A DNA stretch of 64,000 bases from Pseudothauera lacus (lineage in GTDB: Bacteria > Pseudomonadota > Gammaproteobacteria > Burkholderiales > Rhodocyclaceae). The notes under the pieces were generated by a model, which searched no databases, had not been told where the DNA came from, and saw only the letters and a list, made by a program, of their open reading frames with translations. The stretch covers positions 186,001 to 250,000 of the forward strand of contig NZ_PZKC01000005.1 in assembly GCF_003034845.1 (NCBI RefSeq), given 5' to 3'. Position numbers and translations under genes: made by a program. Shown here in pieces: positions 56,842 to 64,000 of this stretch; the stretch's first letter is position 1; every line of letters starts with the position of its first letter.

Positions 56842-57569
56842 TCGTTGGCGATGAGATCCTCTCCGGCCGGCGTGCCGACAAGCATCTGACCAAGCTCATC
56901 GAACTGCTGGCCGCGCGCGGCCTGAAGCTGGCGTGGGCACGCTATGAGGGCGACGACCCGCAGCGCCTGGCCGCCGCGCTGCGCGACAGCTTTGCTTCGG
57001 GAGACACGGTGTTCAGCTTCGGCGGCATCGGTGCAACCCCCGACGACCATACGCGCCAGGCCGCTGCCACTGCGCTGGGCGTCGAGCTTGCCCTCCACGC
57101 CGAGGCAGAGGCCGAGATCCGCGCCCGCTTCGGCGACGAAACCACGCCCGAGCGCCTGCAGATGGGCGTCTTTCCGCTCGGCAGCACGATCATCCCGAAT
57201 CCCTATAACCGCGTTCCCGGCTTCGCCATCCACGGGCACTGGTTCGTCCCCGGCTTCCCGCAGATGGCCTGGCCGATGGTCGAATGGGTGCTCGACACGC
57301 ACTACGCCCACCTCCATCACGCCGAAGACTACGTCGAGCAATCGCTTACCGTCTGGGACACCTACGAAGGCCAGCTCATCGACCTGATGCGCAGCCTGAC
57401 CGCAGAGTTTCCCGCGGCTACGCTGTTCAGCCTGCCCACGCTGCCCGGCGAAGGGCAGCGCCGCAGCCTGGAGCTGGGCATGAAGGGCGCGCAGGCGGTG
57501 GTGGAGGCGGCGATGGCACGCATCCGCGCCGAACTCGACCGCCGCGGCCACCCCTGGGAGGCGCGCTGA
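56823..57569 (+). CDS. Competence/damage-inducible protein A N-terminal (MoCF_biosynth) domain protein
   Basis: A 248-residue single-domain member of the MoaB/Mog-like fold. GALIVGDEILSGRRADKH lies at the N-terminus, then FSFGGIGATPDDHTRQAAA is the molybdopterin-type binding motif, followed by NPYNRVPGF. It corresponds to the N-terminal half of CinA and lacks the C-terminal nicotinamide-nucleotide amidase domain, as in many proteobacterial stand-alone forms. Biochemical role unknown. Confidence 0.9.
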   Translation: MAFGALIVGDEILSGRRADKHLTKLIELLAARGLKLAWARYEGDDPQRLAAALRDSFASGDTVFSFGGIGATPDDHTRQAAATALGVELALHAEAEAEIRARFGDETTPERLQMGVFPLGSTIIPNPYNRVPGFAIHGHWFVPGFPQMAWPMVEWVLDTHYAHLHHAEDYVEQSLTVWDTYEGQLIDLMRSLTAEFPAATLFSLPTLPGEGQRRSLELGMKGAQAVVEAAMARIRAELDRRGHPWEAR

Positions 57570-57574
57570 GCGGC

Positions 57575-58345
57575 ATGCTGCGCCCCAGGCGCGCGACGGC
57601 GATCGAGCACGACGCCTGTCTGCTGGTTGATGGCCGCGAACTGCGCTACACCCTGCGTCGCTCAACGCGCCGCACCCTGGCCATGCAGGTCGATGCGCGC
57701 GGCCTGCGCGTCGCCGTGCCGCTGCGCTGCGCCGCGGGGGAGGTCGAAGGCTTCGTGCGCCAGCATGCGCAGTGGGCATTCGCCCGTCTTGCGGCGCTTG
57801 CCGAACGGCAGCAGCGCAGCGCCTTTGCCATCGTCGACGGCGCCACCTTCCCGCTCCTCGGTCATCCCTGCCGCGTGCGCCTCGGCGGGGGGCGCGGGGC
57901 ACGGTGGGCACCTGCCGCCGACGGTCATGACGAACTGTGGCTGCCGGCCGCTGCGGCCGACCACGCCGCGTTGTTGCAGCGTGCCCTGCGGGGGCGGGCG
58001 TTGGCGTGGTTTGGCGGGCGGGTGGCCGAGTACTGCCATCGCCTCGGCGTGGCCGCCCCGCCGGTGCGTCTGAGTTCGGCGCGCACGCGCTGGGGCAGTT
58101 GCTCGCTGCGTTCGGGAATCCGCCTGCACTGGCGCCTGATCCATCTGCCGCCGGCGCTGGGCGATTACGTGGTCGCCCACGAAGTCGCCCACCTGCTGGA
58201 AATGAACCACTCGCCGCGTTTCTGGTCGGTGGTCGAGTCGCTGTATCCGGACTGGCGTGCGGCGCGCGTGCGCCTGCGTGCGGCCGCCGCCGGCCTGCCG
58301 CTGTTCCTGCCCGGGGAGGATGCCGGGCCCATCAACGAGGATTGA
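57575..58345 (+). CDS. YgjP-like metallopeptidase domain protein (SprT/M48-like)
   Basis: A 256-residue protein with the zinc-binding sequence [19 protein letters not shown] near residues 200-220, which fits HExxH plus a third His, and [20 protein letters not shown] before it, typical of YgjP (DUF45, PF01863). The N-terminal half has [20 protein letters not shown]. Probably an intracellular zinc protease; targets unknown. The ATG at 57,575 follows the CinA-like stop by 5 bp; the in-frame extension to 57,284 overlaps that gene. Confidence 0.92.
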   Translation: MLRPRRATAIEHDACLLVDGRELRYTLRRSTRRTLAMQVDARGLRVAVPLRCAAGEVEGFVRQHAQWAFARLAALAERQQRSAFAIVDGATFPLLGHPCRVRLGGGRGARWAPAADGHDELWLPAAAADHAALLQRALRGRALAWFGGRVAEYCHRLGVAAPPVRLSSARTRWGSCSLRSGIRLHWRLIHLPPALGDYVVAHEVAHLLEMNHSPRFWSVVESLYPDWRAARVRLRAAAAGLPLFLPGEDAGPINED

Positions 58346-58350
58346 ACACC

Positions 58351-58734
58351 ATGCGCATTCTTCACACCATGCTGCGCGTCGGCGACCTGGAGCGCTCCAT
58401 CGCCTTCTATACCGAGGTCCTGGGCATGCGTCTGCTGCGCCGCCAGGACTATCCCGAGGGGCGCTTCACGCTGGCTTTCGTCGGTTACCAGGACGAGGCC
58501 GCCGGCGCGGTGCTCGAGCTTACCCACAACTGGGATACCGCGGCCTACGAACTGGGTACTGCCTATGGCCACATCGCTCTGGCGGTGCCCGATGCCGCCG
58601 GCGCCTGTGAGCAGATCCGCGCACGCGGCGGCAAGGTGGTGCGCGAGGCCGGGCCGATGAAGCACGGCAGCACGGTGATCGCCTTCGTCGAGGATCCGGA
58701 CGGCTACAAGGTCGAACTCATCGAGCGCGACTGA
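58351..58734 (+). CDS. gloA: Lactoylglutathione lyase (glyoxalase I)
   Basis: GloA converts the methylglyoxal-glutathione hemithioacetal to lactoylglutathione in the cytoplasm. The 127-residue protein has the normal length and metal ligands: His5 in [11 protein letters not shown], Glu in VLELTHNWD, His in [10 protein letters not shown] and Glu in YKVELIERD. The Ni/Co-type short form without the long insertion fits bacteria. It ends the plus-strand operon starting at ffh, and the next gene is convergent. The ATG is preceded by GAGG at about 14 bases. Confidence 0.95.
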   Translation: MRILHTMLRVGDLERSIAFYTEVLGMRLLRRQDYPEGRFTLAFVGYQDEAAGAVLELTHNWDTAAYELGTAYGHIALAVPDAAGACEQIRARGGKVVREAGPMKHGSTVIAFVEDPDGYKVELIERD

Positions 58735-58783
58735 ACGGAGCGACGGCCGTTGCGGTCGCGCCCCGGGGGGCGGGAAGTCTGGC

Positions 58784-59842
58784 TCAGGCCTGGTCGCCGT
58801 AGCGCTGGCGGATGGAGAGCACCTCTTCCCAGGCGCCGAGCAGGGCATTCACGCACTGCGGGTCGAAATGGCTGCCGCGGCCGTTGCGCAGCAGCGCCTC
58901 GGCGTCCGCCAGCGCCCACGCCGGTTTGTAGGGGCGTGCCGAGGTGAGCGCATCGAAGACGTCGGCGACGGCAACGATGCGTCCTTCAAGAGGAATCCCG
59001 TCACCGGCGAGGCGGCGCGGGTAGCCGCTGCCGTCGAACCTCTCGTGATGGCTCAGGGCGATGCTGGCGCCGAACTGGATGATCGGTGAGCTGGAACCTT
59101 TCAGGATGTCGTGGCCGATCTCCGGATGGCGGCGCATCAGCGCCATCTCCGTGCTGCTCAGCGGCCCCGGCTTGAGCAGGATGTGGTCGGGGATGCCCAG
59201 CTTGCCGACGTCGTGCATCGGTGCGGCGAGCAGCAGTGCCTCCACGTAGGCGGCGTCACAGCCCAGTTGGCGGCCGATCAGTGCCGCATACTGGGCCATG
59301 CGCTGAATGTGGGCGCCGGTCTCGGGGTCGCGGAACTCCGCCGCGCGCGCCAGGCGGGTCACCGTCTCGCGTTCGCGGGCGTGAATCTCCGCGGTGGCGC
59401 GACGGACCTCCTCGGCGAGGGTTTCGGCACGGTTGCGGGTGGCGAGGTGGGCTTCGCGCAGCGCCAGCATGTTGCGCACCCGCGGCTCGAACTCGTGGGC
59501 GTCGATGGGCTTGAGGAGGAAATCGTTGGCCCCGGCCTCCAGCGCCTGGTAGCGCACCTTGCGCTCGTCGCTGGCGGTGACCATCAGGATGGGTACGTCG
59601 TTGTGGGCGTGCTCGGCGCGTACGCGGCGGATCAGCTCGACGCCGTTGAGCTCGGGCATCATGTAATCGACGACGATGAGGTCCGGTTCGTGGCCTAGGC
59701 ACCACGCCAGGCCCTCGCGGGGGTCGGCGAAGGCGCGGGGCAGCCAGCCGGGGTGGCGGCCGACGAGCTTCTCCATCAGCACCAGATTGAGCGGGGTGTC
59801 GTCGATGATGGCGATCTGCATCAGCGGGCCGGGCGGATTCAT
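58784..59842 (-). CDS. Response regulator with HD-GYP domain (cyclic-di-GMP phosphodiesterase, RpfG-like)
   Basis: A 352-residue protein. Residues 8-125 are a receiver domain with the phospho-acceptor Asp in [13 protein letters not shown] and the Lys in [12 protein letters not shown], joined by a helical linker to an HD-GYP domain (about 155-340). The catalytic HD pair is in [28 protein letters not shown] carries the GYP motif, and [14 protein letters not shown] follows. It should hydrolyse cyclic di-GMP under control of an unidentified kinase. This could feed back on exopolysaccharide production, which is an inference. ATG 59,821 is an alternative start. Confidence 0.93.
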   Translation of the reverse strand: MNPPGPLMQIAIIDDTPLNLVLMEKLVGRHPGWLPRAFADPREGLAWCLGHEPDLIVVDYMMPELNGVELIRRVRAEHAHNDVPILMVTASDERKVRYQALEAGANDFLLKPIDAHEFEPRVRNMLALREAHLATRNRAETLAEEVRRATAEIHARERETVTRLARAAEFRDPETGAHIQRMAQYAALIGRQLGCDAAYVEALLLAAPMHDVGKLGIPDHILLKPGPLSSTEMALMRRHPEIGHDILKGSSSPIIQFGASIALSHHERFDGSGYPRRLAGDGIPLEGRIVAVADVFDALTSARPYKPAWALADAEALLRNGRGSHFDPQCVNALLGAWEEVLSIRQRYGDQA

Positions 59843-59965
59843 GGGGGCGATTGTATGCCGGGGTGCTGCCGGCGTGGACCCATGGCACACCATTTTGAGC
59901 ACTTTGGCGGCGTTCTGCTGCCTTGCAGTAGAATGCGGCTCCCCCTTGCCAGCCAGAGCGGAGCA

Positions 59966-60985
59966 ATGAAGGTACTGGGTATCGAATCCTCCTGCGATGA
60001 AACCGGCGTTGCGCTCTACGACAGCGCGCGCGGCCTGCTCGGTCACAGAGTGCACTCGCAGATCGACCTCCATGCCGCTTACGGTGGCGTGGTCCCCGAG
60101 CTCGCCTCGCGCGACCACATCCGCCGCCTGCCGCTGCTGGTGCGCGAGACGCTCGCCGAGGCCGGCTGTGCGCTGAGTGAGATCGATGCGCTGGCCTATA
60201 CCGCCGGCCCCGGGCTGGCCGGCGCCCTGCTCGTCGGCGCCGGCGCGGCCGAGGCGCTGGCGCTGGCGCTCGACGTGCCCGCCCTGCCCATCCACCACCT
60301 CGAAGGTCATCTGCTGTCGCCGCTGCTGGCAGCTGACGCGCCCGATTTCCCCTTCGTCGCCCTGCTGGTATCGGGTGGCCATACCCAGTTGATGCGCGTC
60401 ACCGGGGTGGGTGAGTACGAACTGCTCGGTGAGTCCCTCGACGATGCCGCCGGAGAGGCATTCGACAAGACCGCAAAGCTCCTCGGTCTCGGCTATCCGG
60501 GCGGCCCCCAGCTCGCGGCGCTGGCCGCCACCGGCAGCGCCGGGCGTTTCCGCCTGCCGCGACCGATGCTCAACTCCGGCGACCTCGATTTCAGCTTCAG
60601 CGGTCTCAAGACGGCGGTGCTCAACGTCGTTTCCGCACCGGGCTGGCAAGCCGCCGACGCTGCCGATCTGGCGGCGGATTTTCAGCAGGCGGTGGTCGAG
60701 GTGCTGGTCAGGAAGGCCCTCGCCGCGCTGCGCAGCACCGGCCTGCAGCGTCTGGTGGTGGCCGGCGGGGTCGGTGCCAACCGCGAACTGCGCGCCCAAC
60801 TCGATCGCGCCGCGGCGCGCCGCGGCTGGCGGGTGTATTACCCCGAGGCCGAACTATGCACTGACAACGGCGCCATGATCGCCTTTGCCGGAGCGCTGCG
60901 CCTGGCGGCTGGCGCAGGCGGCAGCCGGGAAGGGCGGATTGCCATCCGGCCGCGCTGGCCGCTTGCCGAGCTCATGCGGCCTTAG
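59966..60985 (+). CDS. tsaD: tRNA N6-adenosine threonylcarbamoyltransferase
   Basis: TsaD transfers threonylcarbamoyl to A37 of ANN-decoding tRNAs. The 339-residue protein has the normal length, starting [19 protein letters not shown]. The metal-binding histidines are in [11 protein letters not shown], and [29 protein letters not shown] and NGAMIAF-like [11 protein letters not shown] are present. Upstream, TTGGCG and TAGAAT with a 19-base spacer form a weak promoter candidate (59,904-59,934). It is divergent from the HD-GYP gene. Confidence 0.97.
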   Translation: MKVLGIESSCDETGVALYDSARGLLGHRVHSQIDLHAAYGGVVPELASRDHIRRLPLLVRETLAEAGCALSEIDALAYTAGPGLAGALLVGAGAAEALALALDVPALPIHHLEGHLLSPLLAADAPDFPFVALLVSGGHTQLMRVTGVGEYELLGESLDDAAGEAFDKTAKLLGLGYPGGPQLAALAATGSAGRFRLPRPMLNSGDLDFSFSGLKTAVLNVVSAPGWQAADAADLAADFQQAVVEVLVRKALAALRSTGLQRLVVAGGVGANRELRAQLDRAAARRGWRVYYPEAELCTDNGAMIAFAGALRLAAGAGGSREGRIAIRPRWPLAELMRP

Positions 60986-61003
60986 CGCCCCTGGCGCCTT
61001 CGC

Positions 61004-61594
61004 TCAGGACTTCTGCCCGATACGCCCCTCGGTGCCGGCCAGCAGGCGGCGGATGTTGGCGGCGTGGCGCCACACCAGCACTGCGGCCATGACGGCCAGG
61101 ACGCCCACCACCACGCCGTCACCGACGAGGAAGTAGCCTGCCAGCGGTGACACCAGCGCGGCGGCCAGCGCCGCGGCCGACGAGTAGCGGCTGAGCAGCG
61201 CGGTCAGCAGCCAGACCGCCAGGCACAGCAGGGCCAGCCAGGGGTTGATGCCGGCGAGCACGCCGAGGGCGGTGGCGACCCCCTTGCCGCCGTTGAAGCG
61301 CAGGAAGAGCGAGAACACGTGACCGAAGAAAGCAGCCAGCCCGGCCAGTGCCGCCTCTGCGGCGCTGAAGCCGAGGGCGGCGGCGATCCACACCGCGGCA
61401 GCGCCTTTCAGGCAGTCGCCGACCAGGGTGAGGGCGGCGGCGGCCTTGTTGCCGCTGCGCAGCACGTTGGTGGCGCCGGGGTTGCCCGAGCCGTAGGCGC
61501 GTGGATCGGCAAGGCCGAACAGGCGGCTGGAGACGATGGCGAAGGGAACGGAGCCGAGCAGGTAGGCGCCGGCGAGCAGGAGCAGGAGGTTCAT
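61004..61594 (-). CDS. plsY: Glycerol-3-phosphate acyltransferase
   Basis: PlsY acylates glycerol-3-phosphate using acyl-phosphate in the inner membrane. The 196-residue protein has about five hydrophobic helices and the conserved motifs [35 protein letters not shown] and [14 protein letters not shown]. Convergent with tsaD (18-base gap). The 85-base gap to folB holds the divergent promoters. Confidence 0.96.
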   Translation of the reverse strand: MNLLLLLAGAYLLGSVPFAIVSSRLFGLADPRAYGSGNPGATNVLRSGNKAAAALTLVGDCLKGAAAVWIAAALGFSAAEAALAGLAAFFGHVFSLFLRFNGGKGVATALGVLAGINPWLALLCLAVWLLTALLSRYSSAAALAAALVSPLAGYFLVGDGVVVGVLAVMAAVLVWRHAANIRRLLAGTEGRIGQKS

Positions 61595-61679
61595 GGGCGG
61601 AGGCGGATGGGGCCGTGGAAGGAAACCGGAGAAATCGGCATTGGCGCTACAATGTGCGCGATTCTAATCGGGAAGGCCC

Positions 61680-62057
61680 ATGGATTTCATATTTATCGAA
61701 GAGCTCCGCGTGCAGGCCTGGGTCGGCATCTATGCGCGCGAAAAGGCGGCGCCACAGACGGTGGAACTCAATCTCACCTTCGGCGTTCCGGATGCCGCCG
61801 CCGAGCATGACGATATTGCCGACACGATCAATTACGCCGAGGTGATCGAACGCATTCGTGCCGAACTTGCCGAGCGCCATTTCAATCTCATCGAAACGCT
61901 CGGCGAGTTCGTCGTCAGCCTGCTGTTCGAGGAATTCGGTGCGCCGTGGGTCAAGATCCGCATCGCCAAGACCGGAGTGATGAAAGGCGTGCGTCGGGTC
62001 GGGGTATTCATCCAGCGCGGCCGCGCCGGCGTTTCATTGCCCGACGTGCAGTGCTGA
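61680..62057 (+). CDS. folB: Dihydroneopterin aldolase
   Basis: FolB cleaves dihydroneopterin in folate synthesis. The 125-residue protein begins MDFIFIEELRVQAWVGIYAREK, with Glu in the region TVELNLTF, the DTINYAEVIERI segment and the catalytic Lys in VKIRIAKTGVMKG. It has a GGAAGG ribosome-binding site 4 bases before the ATG and a TACAAT -10-like element at 61,648-61,653 without a good -35. It ends at a strong shared terminator. Confidence 0.95.
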   Translation: MDFIFIEELRVQAWVGIYAREKAAPQTVELNLTFGVPDAAAEHDDIADTINYAEVIERIRAELAERHFNLIETLGEFVVSLLFEEFGAPWVKIRIAKTGVMKGVRRVGVFIQRGRAGVSLPDVQC

Positions 62058-62080
62058 GGGTGCTTGCCGCGCGCAAGAAT

Positions 62081-62112
62081 AAAAATGACGGGCCCGCAGG
62101 CCCGTCATTTTT
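62081..62112. terminator. Bidirectional rho-independent terminator between folB and the H-NS gene
   Basis: AAAAATGACGGGCC and its complement form a 14-bp stem around a CGCA loop, with A-runs on the left and T-runs on the right. It can stop transcription from both convergent genes (folB and the H-NS-like gene). Confidence 0.9.
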
Positions 62113-62120
62113 CTTTCTGC

Positions 62121-62498
62121 TCAGCCCTGCTTGATCAGCAGCGCTTCGAGGGCGCCGCCTTCGGCCAGCCATTTCTCCACCCACAGCGGCTTGCGGCCGC
62201 GGCCGGTCCAGGTGGCCTTTTCGTCTTCCGGGTGGCGGTACTTGGGCGCCACGCGGCTGCCCTTGCTGCCTGCAGCCTTGGCGGCGCGGCGCGGCTTGGC
62301 GGCAGCAGCCTTGGGCTTCTTCTCGGTGCCGGCTGCGGCAGCCACGACTTCTTCCAGCGACAGGCCCTGGTCGGCCGCCATGCGCTGCATCTTCTTGAGC
62401 AGGTCCTTGCGCGTGGAGTCGCTGCGGCGGCGGATTTCGTTTTCCACCCTGGCCTGCAGGCGGCGCAATTCGGTCAGCGACAGGCTGGACAGTTCCAT
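62121..62498 (-). CDS. H-NS histone family DNA-binding protein
   Basis: A 125-residue H-NS-like nucleoid protein. The N-terminal coiled-coil dimerisation region spans residues 1-55 (LSLTELRRLQARVENEIRRR), a Lys/Ala/Pro-rich linker 70-95, and the C-terminal DNA-binding domain contains KYRHPEDEKATWTGRGRKP, the AT-hook-like family signature. H-NS proteins silence AT-rich acquired DNA, so the low-GC genes in the polysaccharide cluster could be targets. AAGGAG lies 7 bases upstream of the ATG. Confidence 0.95.
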   Translation of the reverse strand: MELSSLSLTELRRLQARVENEIRRRSDSTRKDLLKKMQRMAADQGLSLEEVVAAAAGTEKKPKAAAAKPRRAAKAAGSKGSRVAPKYRHPEDEKATWTGRGRKPLWVEKWLAEGGALEALLIKQG

Positions 62499-62587
62499 GA
62501 TTTCTCCTTTATTCGGATCGGGTCATATTGCGGTGAGAATCGACACGCGCACCGAAACATATCCATCCAGTTTGCGTGATGCCCGCC

Positions 62588-62617
62588 ATTGTGCAGGAAA
62601 AACTCTTACGCAGTAAA
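62588..62617 (-). promoter_or_regulatory. Candidate promoter of the H-NS-like gene
   Basis: In the 201-base gap upstream of the gene, the minus strand has TTTACT (-35, 62,617-62,612), an 18-base spacer and CACAAT (-10, 62,593-62,588), with AT-rich DNA around. The leader would be about 85 bases. The match is moderate. Confidence 0.35.
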
Positions 62618-62660
62618 ACCTTTGTGTTATTTCCGGAGAAATTCTGCGACATCTTGCGCG

Positions 62661-62694
62661 CTTTTTACCCTGCACTGCTGCGCAGGGTAAAAAG
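62661..62694. terminator. Hairpin after ybaK, possible terminator
   Basis: CTTTTTACCCTGC and its exact complement form a 13-bp stem with an 8-base loop, six bases after the ybaK stop. The A/T pairs are inside the stem base, so a U-rich end is available on either strand. It may insulate ybaK from the H-NS promoter region. Confidence 0.55.
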
Positions 62695-62699
62695 CTGAT

Positions 62700-63188
62700 T
62701 CACTGCCCGACCTGAACCAACTGCGGCTGCAGTACGCGCAGGATGTCGTGCGGGTGAACGCCGACAAGAAAACCGCGCCTGCCGCCGTTGATGTAGACCA
62801 GCGGCATGTCGAGGATGGTCTTCTCGATGAATACCGGCATGCGTTTGCGCGTACCGAACGGCGAGGTGCCGCCGATCAGGTAGCCGCTGTGACGGTTGGC
62901 GATTTCCGGGGCGCAGGGTTCGATGCGCTTGCGTCCGGCCTGACGGGCCAGCTCCTTGGTGGACACCTTGCGGTCGCCGTGCATCAGCACGATGAGGGGC
63001 GCAGCGTGTTCGTCTTCCATCACCAGGGTCTTGATCACCGCGTGTTCGGCCACGTTCAGCTCGCGCGCCGAAACCCGTGTGCCGCCGTGCTCCTCGTAGT
63101 CGTATGGGTGGGCCGAGAAGGCCACGCCGTGCTGGCGCAGGAAGCGGGTGGCGGGGGTTTCCGGGGCGTGTGCGTCGTGCTTGCTCAT
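62700..63188 (-). CDS. ybaK: Cys-tRNA(Pro)/Cys-tRNA(Cys) deacylase, YbaK family
   Basis: A 162-residue editing enzyme that removes mischarged Cys from tRNA-Pro. ATRFLRQHGVAFSAHPYDY at the N-terminus, VIKTLVMEDEHAA, LMHGDRKVSTKELAR with the catalytic-region Lys, and GGTSPFGTRKRMPVFIEKTI are typical of YbaK/EbsC. The start is ATG 63,188 with GGAGAATC just upstream; the longer frame to 63,428 runs into xerD and is not used. Confidence 0.93.
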   Translation of the reverse strand: MSKHDAHAPETPATRFLRQHGVAFSAHPYDYEEHGGTRVSARELNVAEHAVIKTLVMEDEHAAPLIVLMHGDRKVSTKELARQAGRKRIEPCAPEIANRHSGYLIGGTSPFGTRKRMPVFIEKTILDMPLVYINGGRRGFLVGVHPHDILRVLQPQLVQVGQ

Positions 63189-63219
63189 GTTGATTCTCCG
63201 GCTGTCGCGGACCCGCTGC

Positions 63220-64000
63220 TCAGGCGCGCGGGTGATGGCGGGCGTGCAGGGCCTTGAGGCGCTCGCGGGCGACGTGGGTATACACCTGGGTGGTGGAAAT
63301 GTCGGCATGGCCGAGCAGCATCTGCACCACGCGCAGGTCGGCGCCATGATTAATGAGGTGGGTGGCGAAGGCGTGGCGCAGGGTGTGGGGGGAGATGCGT
63401 GTACCCGGAATGCCGGCGCTTGCCGCATGGTTCTTGACGATGCGCCAGAACATCTGCCGGCTCATGGCGCTGCCGAAGCGGCTGACGAATAGATCGTCGC
63501 TGAGCCGTCCGCCGAGCAGTTGCGGGCGGGCGTCGCGCACGTAGGCAGCGAGCCAGTCGGCGGCGACTTCGCCGAGCGGCACCAGGCGTTCCTTGCTGCC
63601 CTTGCCCATCACCTTCAGCACGCCTTCGCCGAGGCTGACGTTGAAGCCCTGCAGGCCGACCAGTTCGGAGACCCGCAGGCCGGTGGCGTAAAGCAGTTCC
63701 AGCATGGCGCGGTCGCGCAGCCCCTGGGCGGTGCCGGGGTCGGGGGCGGCAAGCAGGTCTTCCACCTGGCGCTCGGAGAGGGTGCGCGGGAAGCGTTGCC
63801 CGGGCAGGGGCGAATCGAGCAGGCGGGTGGGGTCTTCGGCGAGTTGTCCCTGGGCGATCAGGTGGCGGTAGAAGCGCCGCCATGCCGACAGCAGACGGCG
63901 CTGGCTGGCGGGACGGGAGCGGGTGCTGAATTCGGCCAGGTAGGCGGCCAGATCGCTGCCGTGGGCAGCGCGCAGGGTGGTGCCGCGGCGCTGCAGCCAG
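63220..64000 (-). CDS. xerD: Site-specific tyrosine recombinase XerD (5' end outside the window)
   Basis: XerD resolves chromosome dimers at dif together with XerC. The frame is open to the last base, so about 40 N-terminal residues are missing. The SAM-like N-terminal domain (WRRFYRHLIAQGQLAEDPT) is followed by the catalytic core: Arg in YATGLRVSELVGL, Lys in VMGKGSKERLVPLG, the HxxR of ISPHTLRHAFATH, His in LLGHADISTTQVY and the nucleophile Tyr in the same stretch. All residues are intact. It is a chromosomal housekeeping gene and not evidence of an integrative element. Confidence 0.93.
   Translation of the reverse strand, partial: WLQRRGTTLRAAHGSDLAAYLAEFSTRSRPASQRRLLSAWRRFYRHLIAQGQLAEDPTRLLDSPLPGQRFPRTLSERQVEDLLAAPDPGTAQGLRDRAMLELLYATGLRVSELVGLQGFNVSLGEGVLKVMGKGSKERLVPLGEVAADWLAAYVRDARPQLLGGRLSDDLFVSRFGSAMSRQMFWRIVKNHAASAGIPGTRISPHTLRHAFATHLINHGADLRVVQMLLGHADISTTQVYTHVARERLKALHARHHPRA

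Noticed and set aside
58735-58783. Terminator between gloA and the HD-GYP gene
   Set aside because: Only a 5-bp stem (GCGAC/GTCGC) without a T-run could be drawn.
59883-59900. Sigma-54-like TGGCACACCATTTTGA upstream of tsaD
   Set aside because: The -12 dinucleotide is not GC at the correct distance; the match fails the essential spacing.
63220-64000. Integrase marking a mobile island
   Set aside because: The protein is the chromosomal XerD type, next to housekeeping genes, with no attachment site or phage genes nearby.

Overview
The window reads as chromosomal DNA of a GC-rich betaproteobacterium, most likely of the Rhodocyclales/Zoogloeaceae type (Thauera, Azoarcus and Zoogloea relatives). 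The reasons are high GC with strong third-position bias, a complete exosortase A (XrtA/EpsH) exopolysaccharide locus, a pilB-pilC-pilD block, an H-NS of the short betaproteobacterial type, and the housekeeping order ccsA-like/ffh/tsaD/plsY/folB. Genus is an inference. No rRNA, tRNA, CRISPR array, insertion sequence or phage gene was seen.

Positions 1 to about 30,000 hold the core of the XrtA-associated exopolysaccharide locus. A tightly packed plus-strand operon encodes an outer-membrane barrel (3' part only), an AAA ATPase, WecB, a deacetylase, a FemAB-like protein, glycosyltransferases, an XrtA-EpsI fusion, a glutamine-dependent amidotransferase, an acyltransferase, a CapK-like adenylating enzyme, an O-antigen-ligase-like protein, a second deacetylase, a GT2 enzyme and a CDP-glycerol-type phosphotransferase. 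A minus-strand operon (20,751-26,669) carries a GNAT protein, the XrtA-associated PLP decarboxylase, a Wzx-like flippase, a glycosyltransferase and a pyruvyl transferase. Divergent from it is a carrier-protein operon (26,822-30,009): ACP, two alpha/beta hydrolases, a TPR protein and a GNAT protein. Next come a lower-GC pair (DegT aminotransferase plus FemAB-like protein, 30,123-32,334) ending in a clear terminator, and a long minus-strand run (32,433-42,450) of FemAB-like, deacetylase, Ugd, Cys-less asparagine-synthase homologue, XrtA-associated AMP ligase, VanZ-family, beta-helix protein and, at its promoter-proximal end, argB.

Together the cluster can make UDP-ManNAc (WecB) and UDP-GlcA (Ugd), assemble a heteropolysaccharide on the inner membrane, flip it and decorate it with acetyl, pyruvyl, phospho-polyol, amide and possibly aminoacyl groups. 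XrtA would process PEP-CTERM proteins, none of which is encoded here. The least understood part is the ligase/ACP/decarboxylase/hydrolase module, with its odd catalytic residues, next to two amidotransferase-type enzymes of which only one keeps the glutaminase cysteine.

From 42,500 onward the genes are mostly housekeeping: a heat-shock-regulated Hsp20, a barnase-like lipoprotein with its barstar inhibitor behind a TPR response regulator, aspS, a DUF502 membrane protein, an FmdB zinc ribbon, pilD/pilC/pilB, a CorC-type transporter protein, a CcsA-like protein, ffh, EI24/CysZ-like, a CinA-N domain protein, a YgjP-like metallopeptidase, gloA, an HD-GYP response regulator, tsaD, plsY, folB, H-NS, ybaK and the 5'-truncated xerD.
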